Below, piece after piece: positions 8,598-16,889 of a stretch of DNA of 64,000 nucleotides. The stretch lies in the NCBI GenBank assembly GCA_031972475.1, contig DALYEP010000001.1:620001-684000 (forward strand), given 5' to 3'. The notes under the pieces are model-generated. The model was not told the DNA's origin and did not search any database. It worked only from the letters and a program-made list of their open reading frames with translations. The stretch comes from CAIQNR01 sp031972475 (GTDB taxonomy: Bacteria; Babelota; Babeliae; Babelales; CAIQNR01). The position numbers and the translations under genes are program-made. Numbering within the stretch: position 1 is the stretch's first letter; each line of letters opens with the position of its first letter.

Positions 8598-11167
8598 TGA
8601 ATATAGAAAATCTAACAAATGCAAGCCAAGAGCTGCTCGAAAAATCCGCTCGCTATGCACTTAGCCTTCACCACACAACTCTTCATCCACTACATACACT
8701 AGCAATTGGACTAGAAGATCCTTTTTGCCAATCTTTTTTTAACGTTGCAAATGTACCCTATCATGAATTAAAAATACTAGTCGAAAGAGAACTAAACTTA
8801 CTTCCAAAAACACAACAAAAACCTTCACAGATAAGCCTATCCTCAGAAATGGAAAATTTTTTAGATCTTTGCCAAAAAGAAGCACAATCTCTTAATGATA
8901 GCTATGTTAGTTTAGAACATTTTTTAATAGCATGGGTAAGTACATCAGCTTTTCCTGAAGCATTGCGTACATTTTTTGCACGTTCTCAATTTTCAAAGCA
9001 ATCTATTATGCAGCAAATGAAAGAGATGAGAAAAGGAAAATCAGTAAACAATAAAAATGCAGAGCAAAGTTACCAAGTACTTGAAAAATTTACACAAAAT
9101 TTAACAAAGCTTGCCCAACAAGGGAAGCTTGATCCTGTAATCGGAAGACATGAAGAAATACGTAGAGTAATTCAAATTCTTTCTCGTAGAACAAAAAATA
9201 ATCCTGTTTTAATAGGAGAGCCTGGAGTTGGTAAAACAGCAGTAGTTGAAGGAATTGCGCAAAGAATTGTGCAAGGAGATGTCCCAGAAAGCCTTCAAAA
9301 CAAACAAATTTTTTCTCTTGATATGGGAGCTCTTGTTGCGGGAACAAAATATCAAGGTGAATTTGAAGAACGACTAAAGAATATCCTTAAAGCAATTGAT
9401 GAAGCGCAAGACTCTACAATTTTATTTATTGATGAAATGCATATGCTTGTAGGAGCTGGTGCAAATAGTAGTGGGGGAATGGATGCTTCTAATTTACTAA
9501 AACCTGCACTTGCACGAGGACAACTTCATTGTATTGGAGCAACAACTTTAAAAGAATATAAAAAATACATAGAAAAAGATGCAGCTCTTGAACGAAGATT
9601 CCAACCAGTTTTGGTGGAAGAACCAACCCCAGAAGATGCTCTTTCTATTTTACGTGGACTAAAAGAACGCTATGAACTTCATCACGGAATTAGAATCAAA
9701 GATCAAGCTTTAGTAAGTGCAGTTAACTTAGCACATAAAAATATTGCTGATCGATTTTTGCCAGATAAAGCTATTGATTTGATTGATGAAGCTGCATCTA
9801 TGGTTAGAATGGCCATTGATTCAAAACCAGAGGAACTTGATAAACTTGAACGAATAATTAATCAACTTGAAATAGAAAAAGTTGCCCTTGCAAAAGAAAA
9901 AGATGATACCCAATCACAAAATAGACTTAAAGAATTAGAAAAAGAACTTGCAGACCTTAAAGAAAAACATCAAAAAATATTTACTCAGTGGAAATCAGAA
10001 ACAGCTCCACTTGAAAAAATTAATGAAATTAAAGCTCATATTGACTCTGCTCGTTATCAGTACCAAACAGCAGAACATTCAGGTGATTATGCAAAAGCAT
10101 CAGAAATTAAATATGGGAAAATAGCTACCTTAGAAAAAGAATTAGCTATTCAACAAGACAAACTTAAGAATCTAAATTCATGTCTAATTAAACAAGAAGT
10201 AGATGAATATGATATTGCATCAGTTCTTTCTAGATGGACAAAAATACCTGCAGAAAAATTACAACAAAAAGAAACTGATCGCATTGTTCAAATGGAAGAA
10301 GTGTTAAAAGAAAAAGTTGTTGGGCAAGATGAAGCAATAAAAAAAGTTTCACATGCTATTCAAATGCATAGAACAGGCCTTACAGACCCAAATAGACCAA
10401 TCGGATCATTTTTATTCTTAGGACCAACTGGTGTTGGAAAAACAGAAGTTGCAAAAGCACTTGCAGACTTTTTATTTCATGACCCAAAAAGAATAATTCG
10501 AATAGATATGTCAGAGTATATGGAAAAACATACTGTTGCTCGACTTCTTGGAGCTCCTCCAGGATACGTTGGTTATGAAGAAGGCGGACAACTTACTGAA
10601 CAAGTAAGAAGGTCTCCTTATAGTGTTGTTCTTTTTGATGAAATAGAAAAAGCTCATCCAGATGTTTTTAATATATTTTTACAAATTCTAGACGAAGGCC
10701 ACTTAACAGATGGACAAGGCCGTCAAGTTTCATTTAAAAATACAATCATAATTATGACATCTAATATTGGATCTCATATTATTTTAGAAGCAAAAGAACT
10801 TAATGATGATGTTAAAAATAAAATTACAAAAGAACTTCATTCATCATTTAAACCAGAGTTTTTAAACAGAATAGATGCAATAATATTCTTTCATAGCCTC
10901 ACCGAAAAAACTATTGAATCAATTGCTCAGCTGCAAATCAATAAACTATTAAATCGATTAAAAGAACGAAATATAGAAGCAACCGTTGATTCAGAAGTTA
11001 TAAAATATATTGCACAAAAAGGATATGTAAAAGAATTTGGAGCGCGACCAATACAACGAGCGGTTCAAGAATACATAATGGTTCCATTATCAAATTATTT
11101 ACTTAAAAACCCCGAAACAAAAGAAATAAAAATGATGATATCAGACGACAAAGTCGTATTTAATTAA
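8597..11167 (+). CDS. clpB: ATP-dependent disaggregase ClpB
   Basis: Hexameric AAA+ chaperone that pulls proteins out of aggregates together with DnaK, in the cytoplasm. The 856 residues match the usual length. A Clp N-domain occupies residues 1-150. The first ATPase module has Walker A GEPGVGKTA near 207 and sensor ALERRF. The coiled-coil middle domain spans about 400-525 (long Glu/Lys heptads), which distinguishes ClpB from ClpA and ClpC. The second module has GPTGVGKTE near 610 and the hallmark GAPPGYVGYEEGGQLTE. The ATG overlaps the uvrC stop by one base, so translation is probably coupled. I see no CIRCE or sigma-32-type element directly upstream, as expected for an internal operon gene. 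Confidence 0.97.
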   Translation: MNIENLTNASQELLEKSARYALSLHHTTLHPLHTLAIGLEDPFCQSFFNVANVPYHELKILVERELNLLPKTQQKPSQISLSSEMENFLDLCQKEAQSLNDSYVSLEHFLIAWVSTSAFPEALRTFFARSQFSKQSIMQQMKEMRKGKSVNNKNAEQSYQVLEKFTQNLTKLAQQGKLDPVIGRHEEIRRVIQILSRRTKNNPVLIGEPGVGKTAVVEGIAQRIVQGDVPESLQNKQIFSLDMGALVAGTKYQGEFEERLKNILKAIDEAQDSTILFIDEMHMLVGAGANSSGGMDASNLLKPALARGQLHCIGATTLKEYKKYIEKDAALERRFQPVLVEEPTPEDALSILRGLKERYELHHGIRIKDQALVSAVNLAHKNIADRFLPDKAIDLIDEAASMVRMAIDSKPEELDKLERIINQLEIEKVALAKEKDDTQSQNRLKELEKELADLKEKHQKIFTQWKSETAPLEKINEIKAHIDSARYQYQTAEHSGDYAKASEIKYGKIATLEKELAIQQDKLKNLNSCLIKQEVDEYDIASVLSRWTKIPAEKLQQKETDRIVQMEEVLKEKVVGQDEAIKKVSHAIQMHRTGLTDPNRPIGSFLFLGPTGVGKTEVAKALADFLFHDPKRIIRIDMSEYMEKHTVARLLGAPPGYVGYEEGGQLTEQVRRSPYSVVLFDEIEKAHPDVFNIFLQILDEGHLTDGQGRQVSFKNTIIIMTSNIGSHIILEAKELNDDVKNKITKELHSSFKPEFLNRIDAIIFFHSLTEKTIESIAQLQINKLLNRLKERNIEATVDSEVIKYIAQKGYVKEFGARPIQRAVQEYIMVPLSNYLLKNPETKEIKMMISDDKVVFN

Positions 11168-11177
11168 AAATCTATTT

Positions 11178-11516
11178 ATGAAAAAAATATTTTTAAAAGT
11201 GGCAATCATTTTGATTGCCACAAAAATACATTCTTCTGAATCTACCAAAATAACTATACATAAAAACCATCAAGCTCGATTGTCTATTATGATAGGAAAA
11301 TTTTTAAGCAGACTTGTTGCAAAAGATGTTTTTTCTATTAAAAGTAAAAAAAGTGATGAAAAAGAAAATTTTTATGAGATTGCTAATTATCTTAGTAAGA
11401 TAAAAAAAGACCTAGAGCTTCAAGATTCACCATCCTTAAAAATTATATATGCTATCACAGAATTTGATGCAGAGCGGCAAGCACTTTGTACTTATCTTAA
11501 AATTAAACATCCTTAA
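11178..11516 (+). CDS. Small exported protein of unknown function
   Basis: 112 residues starting with a clear signal peptide (IFLKVAIILIATKIHSSES). The mature part is Lys-rich, with no cysteine pair or catalytic motif I recognise; the last 30 residues (ITEFDAERQALCTYLKIKH) contain its only cysteine. It begins 10 bases after the clpB stop on the same strand and probably ends that transcript. It belongs to a recurring type in this window, short secreted orphans placed beside housekeeping genes. Confidence 0.6.
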   Translation: MKKIFLKVAIILIATKIHSSESTKITIHKNHQARLSIMIGKFLSRLVAKDVFSIKSKKSDEKENFYEIANYLSKIKKDLELQDSPSLKIIYAITEFDAERQALCTYLKIKHP

Positions 11517-11578
11517 AATAAGCTTAAATTTTTCAATTTATAAACCAAAATTTTCAACAATCAAAAAAAGTAGTATCC

Positions 11579-11584
11579 TATAAT
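11579..11584 (+). promoter_or_regulatory. Possible -10 element upstream of secG
   Basis: A perfect TATAAT lies 37 bases before the secG ATG in the gap after the previous gene. No good -35 hexamer is present at 16-18 bases, so this is only suggestive in an A+T-rich background. Confidence 0.3.
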
Positions 11585-11620
11585 TCTTGTTTATAGATTT
11601 TTAATTATACGGAGTAATAC

Positions 11621-11920
11621 ATGATTATTGGTTTACTTACAGGTGTATTTGTATTTTTAGCATTAATTCTTGCTTTTTTTATTCTATTACAAAAAGGTAA
11701 GAGCAGTTTAGGTCTTGGGGGTATGGGTGGCAGCTCTCAGATGCTTTTTGGTGGATCTGGCGGACAAGAACTATTTCAAAAAATAACCTGGATTCTTCTT
11801 GCAATTTTTATGGCAGGATCCCTTGGTATAGCAATATTAAAAAGTAAAAAACATGCACGCCGCTCTTCTAATATATCTTATTCTATACCTATGCCATCTT
11901 CTGAAGACGTCTACGAATAA
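11621..11920 (+). CDS. secG: Preprotein translocase subunit SecG
   Basis: Small inner-membrane subunit of SecYEG that assists SecA-driven export. The 99-residue chain has the SecG plan: TM1 (LLTGVFVFLALILAFFILLQ), the Gly-rich loop GKSSLGLGGMGGSSQ followed by LFGGSGGQELFQKITW, then TM2 (ILLAIFMAGSLGIAIL) and a basic tail. An ACGGAG ribosome site precedes the ATG. It is followed after 42 bases by the Mla-type transporter genes. Heavy use of signal peptides elsewhere in the window fits an active Sec pathway. Confidence 0.92.
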   Translation: MIIGLLTGVFVFLALILAFFILLQKGKSSLGLGGMGGSSQMLFGGSGGQELFQKITWILLAIFMAGSLGIAILKSKKHARRSSNISYSIPMPSSEDVYE

Positions 11921-11962
11921 TCCTGATCAACACATACACCCCGTTTATAAAGGAGTAGTGTA

Positions 11963-12769
11963 ATGTTTGCATCGATTCTTTCATGCTTAACAATAGTTCA
12001 AAATTTATTTTTTTCTGTTGGTGCATATGTTATTTCTACGCTTGATACCATAGGAAGTTTCTTTCTTTTTATGGGAGGAGTTTTAAAGATAGCCTTTACT
12101 TCAAAACTACGTATTCATCAATTATTTGAGCAGATGCTTACTATTGGCGTGCAATCACTTAATATTATTTTATTAACAGGATTTTCTACCGGAGCAGTGC
12201 TTGCTTGGCAAAGTTATATTGGTTTTAAACGATTTGGAGCAGAAGACTTTATTGGTCCAGTAGTTGCTTTAAGTTTAATTAGGGAGCTTGGTCCGGTTCT
12301 TACAGGATTAATGGTAACAGGAAGAGCAGGATCTGCAATGACCGCAGAGCTTGGAACTATGAGTATTACAGAACAACTTGAAGCGCTTCAAACCCTTTGT
12401 ATTGATACTAATCAATATTTAATGGTACCTCGTATTTTAGGAGCAACAATAATCATACCTTTTTTAGCAATATTTAGCATGATTTGCGGAATTATTGGTG
12501 GATATTTAATATGCGTCAATGTTCTTTTTATTAATGGAGAACAATATATTTCAGGTATTAAAACATTTGTTGAATTATCTGATATTACAGGAGGACTTTT
12601 TAAAGCAGCTGCTTTTGGTTTTATTTTTTCTTCTGTTGGATGCTATAAAGGATTTTATACATCTGGTGGAGCAAAAGGAGTTGGGCTCGCAACTACTCAA
12701 AGCGTAGTTATTAGCTCTATTTCCATCCTAATAGCAGATTACTTTTTAACAACATTGTTATTTAAATAA
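11963..12769 (+). CDS. mlaE: MlaE-family ABC transporter permease
   Basis: Integral membrane subunit of a phospholipid or lipid importer of the Mla/Mce class. About five to six hydrophobic segments are visible. The family signature is clear in GFSTGAVLAWQSYIGFKRFG, SLIRELGPVLTGLMVTGRAG and SAMTAELGTMSITEQLEAL. The 268-residue length is typical. AAAGGAG precedes the ATG. The ATPase partner follows after 16 bases. The MCE-domain substrate-binding protein (MlaD) that normally completes the complex is not in the window. Confidence 0.92.
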   Translation: MFASILSCLTIVQNLFFSVGAYVISTLDTIGSFFLFMGGVLKIAFTSKLRIHQLFEQMLTIGVQSLNIILLTGFSTGAVLAWQSYIGFKRFGAEDFIGPVVALSLIRELGPVLTGLMVTGRAGSAMTAELGTMSITEQLEALQTLCIDTNQYLMVPRILGATIIIPFLAIFSMICGIIGGYLICVNVLFINGEQYISGIKTFVELSDITGGLFKAAAFGFIFSSVGCYKGFYTSGGAKGVGLATTQSVVISSISILIADYFLTTLLFK

Positions 12770-12785
12770 GTTCAGGAGTTTATTT

Positions 12786-13583
12786 GTGATAGAATTGATA
12801 GATGTTCGAAAACGATTTTCTGATGATGGTGATTGGATTACTGATGGAGTTAGTTTAACCATTCCAACAGGGCAAGCAACATGCATTATAGGTAAGTCAG
12901 GAGAAGGTAAATCTGTTCTTTTAAAACAAATAATAGGTCTTATTAAGCCAACATCCGGCAATATTCTTATTGATGGCGTAGATATCACAACACTTTCAGA
13001 AGATGAACTTAAGCATATTTTTAAAAAAGTAGGATACGTTTTCCAATTTGCAGCACTTTTAGATTCTTTAACAGTTTTTGAAAATGTAGGACTCCCTTTG
13101 TTAGAAAAAGGGGTTCCAAAAGAAGAAGTTCTTCCTATTGTTAAAGAAAAATTAACACTAGTTAATTTATCTCCAGAAGAAACAATGGGCAAATATCCTT
13201 CAGAAATTTCCGGTGGTATGAAAAAACGAGTTGGTTTAGCACGTACACTTGTAGTAAATCCAAAAATAATTTTATACGATGAGCCAACAACTGGATTAGA
13301 CCCTATAACAACACGCATTATTCACGAATTGATGTTTAATACTCAAAAAAAATTAGGAATAACAACAGTTATAATTTCTCATGATATTGAAATTTTTAAA
13401 TACGTTGACAATGTAGCACTTCTTAATGAGCGAAAAATACAATACGTAGGAGATGCTAAAACCATATGGGAATCAGACAATCCCTACGTATATCAATTCA
13501 TTCGTGGGCTTACAAAAGGGCCAATACAAACAGAGCGCACCAAAGAAGAAATTCCTAAAAGAAAACGTCCTTCTTGGAGATAG
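12786..13583 (+). CDS. mlaF: MlaF-family ABC transporter ATPase
   Basis: Nucleotide-binding subunit that energises the MlaE permease. Motifs in order: Walker A IIGKSGEGKSVL, Q-loop VFQFAALLDSLT, signature SGGMKKRVGLARTL, Walker B IILYDEPTTGLDP and the switch histidine in ISHDIEIFKYVD. GSGKS is replaced by KSGEGKS, as often seen in MlaF proteins. Translation starts at GTG 12786 behind CAGGAG. The 265 residues include a short basic tail (KEEIPKRKRPSWR). It is convergent with the DUF1622 gene, with 12 bases between the stops. Confidence 0.94.
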   Translation: MIELIDVRKRFSDDGDWITDGVSLTIPTGQATCIIGKSGEGKSVLLKQIIGLIKPTSGNILIDGVDITTLSEDELKHIFKKVGYVFQFAALLDSLTVFENVGLPLLEKGVPKEEVLPIVKEKLTLVNLSPEETMGKYPSEISGGMKKRVGLARTLVVNPKIILYDEPTTGLDPITTRIIHELMFNTQKKLGITTVIISHDIEIFKYVDNVALLNERKIQYVGDAKTIWESDNPYVYQFIRGLTKGPIQTERTKEEIPKRKRPSWR

Positions 13584-13595
13584 TTCTACTGTGAC

Positions 13596-13925
13596 TCAAC
13601 CTTCCCTTATTTCTCTTTCCAAAGAAAAAGCAAATAGAGTGCGCACGGCTACCAAAGAAACTAAAATAATGAGTGATTCATAATCACGAGCAATAACAGT
13701 GTAAATAACATCGCTTGCAACCATAAATTCAAGGCCTAATAAAATATACTGAGCAAGTAGAAATCGTGCCTTTTTATATAGATCTGCATTAGATTCAAGA
13801 TTTAAAAAAAACGATGGGACAAGAAGCGCTCCACATCTTGCAAAACCAACAACAACAATAATTACACCTACTAAAGAGATAATAACTTCTAAAGATGAAA
13901 GCAAAGCGTGAAATAGAAAAAACAT
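13596..13925 (-). CDS. DUF1622 family membrane protein
   Basis: 109 residues with two to three transmembrane helices. The pattern LLGLEFMVASDVIYTVIARD then LVAVRTLFAFSLEREI matches the uncharacterised DUF1622 family. An AAAGGAG sits seven bases upstream of the ATG, which supports translation. It lies 20 bases downstream of dcd on the same strand, likely in one transcript. No function is established for the family. Confidence 0.8.
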   Translation of the reverse strand: MFFLFHALLSSLEVIISLVGVIIVVVGFARCGALLVPSFFLNLESNADLYKKARFLLAQYILLGLEFMVASDVIYTVIARDYESLIILVSLVAVRTLFAFSLEREIREG

Positions 13926-13945
13926 ATGAACTCCTTTTTTTAAAA

Positions 13946-14464
13946 CTATTCAAAATCTTTATAAAGCAAACTTGGTTGAACATCACTGTTATTTTGATAT
14001 TTTTTGCTTCTATAAGGCTCGTATTCGCCTTCTATGGTATGATAAAAAATCTGACAAATTTCTACATTTGCATAAATTCGAATCGGCTTAATACAATACA
14101 TTTCAAGCGTCCAATATCCGGCAAAACCTACATCTCCAAAACCAGCCGTTACATGTATAAAAAGACCTAATCTTCCAATAGAAGATCTTCCTTCAAGCAT
14201 CGGGACGCAATTTTCTGTTTTAGTATATTCAACAGTTCTACCAAGATACAACGTATGTTGCTCGAGCACTAAACCATCTTCAGGAATAATAATCTCTTTA
14301 ACTTTGTTTGGTTTTTTCATATCAAGAATATTATCTTCATAAACTAAAAGTTTATTATTTAATGACAAATTATAACTGTTTGGACCTATTTTTTTATCAT
14401 CAAACGGTGTAATTATTATATCTTTATTAAGACGTCTTTTAATTTCTTTTCCTGACAAGATCAT
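13946..14464 (-). CDS. dcd: dCTP deaminase
   Basis: Converts dCTP to dUTP, the entry to thymidylate synthesis; some members also hydrolyse dUTP to dUMP. The core motif EGRSSIGRLGLFIHVTAGFG contains the Arg-Ser-Ser and following Arg used for catalysis, and the catalytic Glu follows in GYWTLEM. GPNSYNLSLN near the N-terminus is also characteristic. 172 residues is usual. An AAGGGA ribosome site precedes the ATG. Whether it is the mono- or bifunctional form cannot be decided from these motifs. Confidence 0.92.
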   Translation of the reverse strand: MILSGKEIKRRLNKDIIITPFDDKKIGPNSYNLSLNNKLLVYEDNILDMKKPNKVKEIIIPEDGLVLEQHTLYLGRTVEYTKTENCVPMLEGRSSIGRLGLFIHVTAGFGDVGFAGYWTLEMYCIKPIRIYANVEICQIFYHTIEGEYEPYRSKKYQNNSDVQPSLLYKDFE

Positions 14465-14531
14465 ACTATTCCCTTAAATCTATAAACTTATATAAGAATA
14501 TTTTTACTATACCGAAGCAATTAAAAATAAA

Positions 14532-14575
14532 AATATTTAATCACGTTTACAGATCTATGAACGCGATTAAATATT
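14532..14575. promoter_or_regulatory. 16-bp inverted repeat in the divergent dcd/moxR region
   Basis: The arms at 14532-14547 and 14560-14575 match at 15 of 16 positions around a 12-base loop. The one mismatch is A-C on plus-strand RNA but becomes a G-U pair on minus-strand RNA, so the hairpin would be continuous in a dcd leader transcript. It lies 67 bases from the dcd start and 65 bases from the moxR start. No T-tract follows either arm. An operator or a leader hairpin fits better than a terminator. Confidence 0.5.
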
Positions 14576-14640
14576 GCGAATTTCTCCCTTTTCTATAGAT
14601 TGATTATTGTTAAATAGTAAATACGACAAAGGAGATTACT

Positions 14641-15633
14641 ATGCAAACAATACAATCATTTGAAGAAAAAAATATTAATTTAATAGAACAAAAAAGTGCG
14701 CTATTTCAAAAACTTGTTGCTGAAGTTTCTCAAATAGTTATAGGGCAAGAAGAGGCTGTAACTTTTATTCAATTAGCGATTCTTTCCAATGGCCATATCT
14801 TGCTTGAAGGAGTTCCTGGCGTTGCAAAAACAACATTAATTAAATCAATAAACAAAGCGCTTGGTCTCTCTTTTTCGCGCATACAATTTACACCTGATTT
14901 GCTTCCAGCAGATGTTGTTGGAACGTTAGTTTACAATCCAAAAACACAAGAGTTTTCTACAAAAAAAGGTCCTATATTTGCAAATTTAGTACTTGCTGAT
15001 GAAATAAATCGCGCACCTGCAAAAGTACAATCTGCCTTGCTTGAAGCTATGCAAGAACATCAAGTAACTATTGGCTCTGAAACATTTGAAATAGGCCAAC
15101 CATTTTTAGTATGTGCTACGCAAAATCCAATAGAGCAAGAAGGAACATATCGACTGCCAGAAGCTCAAGTAGATCGATTTATGTTTAAAATAATTATTAA
15201 TTATCCAGAAAAAAAAGATGAACGAAAAATTTTAGAAAAACATCTTTCTTGCCAAGAAATTAAGCAGATCATCACAAAAGAAGATGTTTTTAATGCGCAA
15301 AAAATTGTTGAAAGCATCTATGTAGATGAAAAAATAAAAGATTATATTGTAGACATTATCTTTGCTACGCGAAATCCTGAGTTGTATAATCTAAAAGAGA
15401 TTTCTTCTTATATAGAATGCGGAGCTTCGCCTCGCGCGACACTTGCATTACAACATGCTGCAAAAGCATATGCTTTTTTAAAAGGAAGACATTTTGTGAT
15501 TCCAGACGATATAAAATTCATAGCACCAGCAATCTTGCGACACAGAATTTTATTATCATATGATGCCGAAGCAGAAAGCATTACAACTGATAAAATTATT
15601 TATAAAATTTTATCTTCTTTACCAACACCTTAA
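14641..15633 (+). CDS. moxR: MoxR-family AAA+ ATPase
   Basis: Chaperone-like ATPase that usually helps assemble protein complexes or activates von Willebrand-domain partners. Walker A GVPGVAKTTL is near residue 56, Walker B LADEINRAP near 118, then KVQSALLEAMQEHQVTIG and the sensor region ATQNPIEQEGTYRLPEAQVD, all diagnostic of MoxR. 330 residues is typical. AAAGGAG precedes the ATG. The DUF58 and VWA genes that commonly follow moxR are absent; the next gene is gspC, 95 bases on with its own promoter candidate. The partner is therefore unknown here. Confidence 0.9.
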   Translation: MQTIQSFEEKNINLIEQKSALFQKLVAEVSQIVIGQEEAVTFIQLAILSNGHILLEGVPGVAKTTLIKSINKALGLSFSRIQFTPDLLPADVVGTLVYNPKTQEFSTKKGPIFANLVLADEINRAPAKVQSALLEAMQEHQVTIGSETFEIGQPFLVCATQNPIEQEGTYRLPEAQVDRFMFKIIINYPEKKDERKILEKHLSCQEIKQIITKEDVFNAQKIVESIYVDEKIKDYIVDIIFATRNPELYNLKEISSYIECGASPRATLALQHAAKAYAFLKGRHFVIPDDIKFIAPAILRHRILLSYDAEAESITTDKIIYKILSSLPTP

Positions 15634-15663
15634 AAATATAAATATCTTAACTAATATTCAGGC

Positions 15664-15693
15664 TTGACATTAACAAGATTACCTAGGTATTGT
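15664..15693 (+). promoter_or_regulatory. Promoter candidate for the secretion cluster
   Basis: A consensus -35 TTGACA (15664-15669) is separated by 18 bases from TATTGT (15688-15693), placing a start about 30 bases before the gspC ATG. It is the best sigma-70-like match I found in the first 30 kb and would separate the secretion cluster from moxR. Confidence 0.5.
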
Positions 15694-15728
15694 GTTTTTC
15701 ACATGAATAATGAAAAGGATTTTTTGGT

Positions 15729-16889
15729 ATGAGACATCCACTGTGGATAATAAATAGCTCGCTTATAACACTTTTATTTCTAGGTTTAGTTTTTATATTT
15801 TTTATGCGCCAAGAATTACCTAAAAAGAAAACCGGTCCTAAGCAATCATCAAGTCAAGTATCTACAAAAAAAGTTGAAAAAATTTCATTATCAAAAATTT
15901 ATGAAAATGATTTGTTCGATACAATTAAACAACCAGTTCAAGAGCTGCAACAACCTGAACACTTAAAAGAAGCTCCTTTACCACCAACACAAACTCAAAT
16001 TACAATACCAACAGAGCCTGAGCAACCTCTTTTGCCACCCCTAGGACTAACTTTAAAAGGAGTCATGATAATTAGTGATGATAGTAATAACATTGCTATG
16101 ATTGCTGACAATGCAACATCTAAGCAAAAAAACTATAAAGTAGGGGATATGATACAAGATGCTCAAATTATTAAAATTTTCTCAAATAGAGTTGTGCTTA
16201 TCAGATCAAATGGTCAGCAAGAATCACTCTTTTTAAATGAAAAAGATATGAATAATGATCCGCTCATTATTCATGAAAAAGAAAAATGGGTTGATGTTGT
16301 GTATAAAATGGATGATGGAACGTATAAAGTTGATCCAGAAACATTTGTGCAAGCAATACCTAATCTTTCATTATTAATTGATCTTTTTGATATAATCACT
16401 GTTTACAAAGAGGGAAAAAGCTTTGGATGCCGCATAGGAAGCGTAAGTCATAACGCCCTGATAACTTCATTAGGATTTGAAAATCATGATATCATAACAA
16501 AAGTCTTTAATCTTCCTATTGCTACTGTTAATGAAAAAGTAGAGGCTTACAAAGCCGTTACGAGTCTCAAGAAGGGCGATATGTTTAAAATAGAAATTTT
16601 AAGAAACAACAAACCCATCATTTTAATATACAAACTTGGAAATCTGCAGGACTCTCTTTTTAAGAACATACAAAAAAGTTCTAAATCTGCGATAGAAAGT
16701 GGGGACAAAAAAGGCATACTTGAAGGACCGTCTCCAGAAGAGCTTGAAGAACAAAGAATAGCTATATTAAAAGAGAAATATCAATTTGCTCCAACAATGC
16801 AAGAAATAATACTTGAACAAAAAAAAGCAATGATGAATGAAGCTCAAGAAAAAAGATTGCAGGACTTCTCATTTCCGGATGAAGCATAA
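15729..16889 (+). CDS. gspC: Type II secretion GspC-like inner-membrane protein
   Basis: Links the inner-membrane platform to the secretin. Residues 8-27 are a single transmembrane anchor, followed by a Pro/Gln-rich periplasmic linker. The HR domain spans about 102-175 (LGLTLKGVMIISDDSNNIAM, YKVGDMIQDAQIIKIFSNRV). A PDZ-like domain spans about 210-300 (CRIGSVSHNALITSLGFENH, then VNEKVEAYKAVTSL). That domain order is the GspC/PulC plan. A Gln/Glu-rich coiled tail of about 60 residues is longer than usual. The stop overlaps the next ATG (TAATG), as expected if this gene and the secretin are made together. Confidence 0.82.
   Translation: MRHPLWIINSSLITLLFLGLVFIFFMRQELPKKKTGPKQSSSQVSTKKVEKISLSKIYENDLFDTIKQPVQELQQPEHLKEAPLPPTQTQITIPTEPEQPLLPPLGLTLKGVMIISDDSNNIAMIADNATSKQKNYKVGDMIQDAQIIKIFSNRVVLIRSNGQQESLFLNEKDMNNDPLIIHEKEKWVDVVYKMDDGTYKVDPETFVQAIPNLSLLIDLFDIITVYKEGKSFGCRIGSVSHNALITSLGFENHDIITKVFNLPIATVNEKVEAYKAVTSLKKGDMFKIEILRNNKPIILIYKLGNLQDSLFKNIQKSSKSAIESGDKKGILEGPSPEELEEQRIAILKEKYQFAPTMQEIILEQKKAMMNEAQEKRLQDFSFPDEA

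Noticed and set aside
12758..13318. 186-codon minus-strand frame over mlaF
   Set aside because: It lies fully antisense to a strongly conserved ABC ATPase and has no supporting features.
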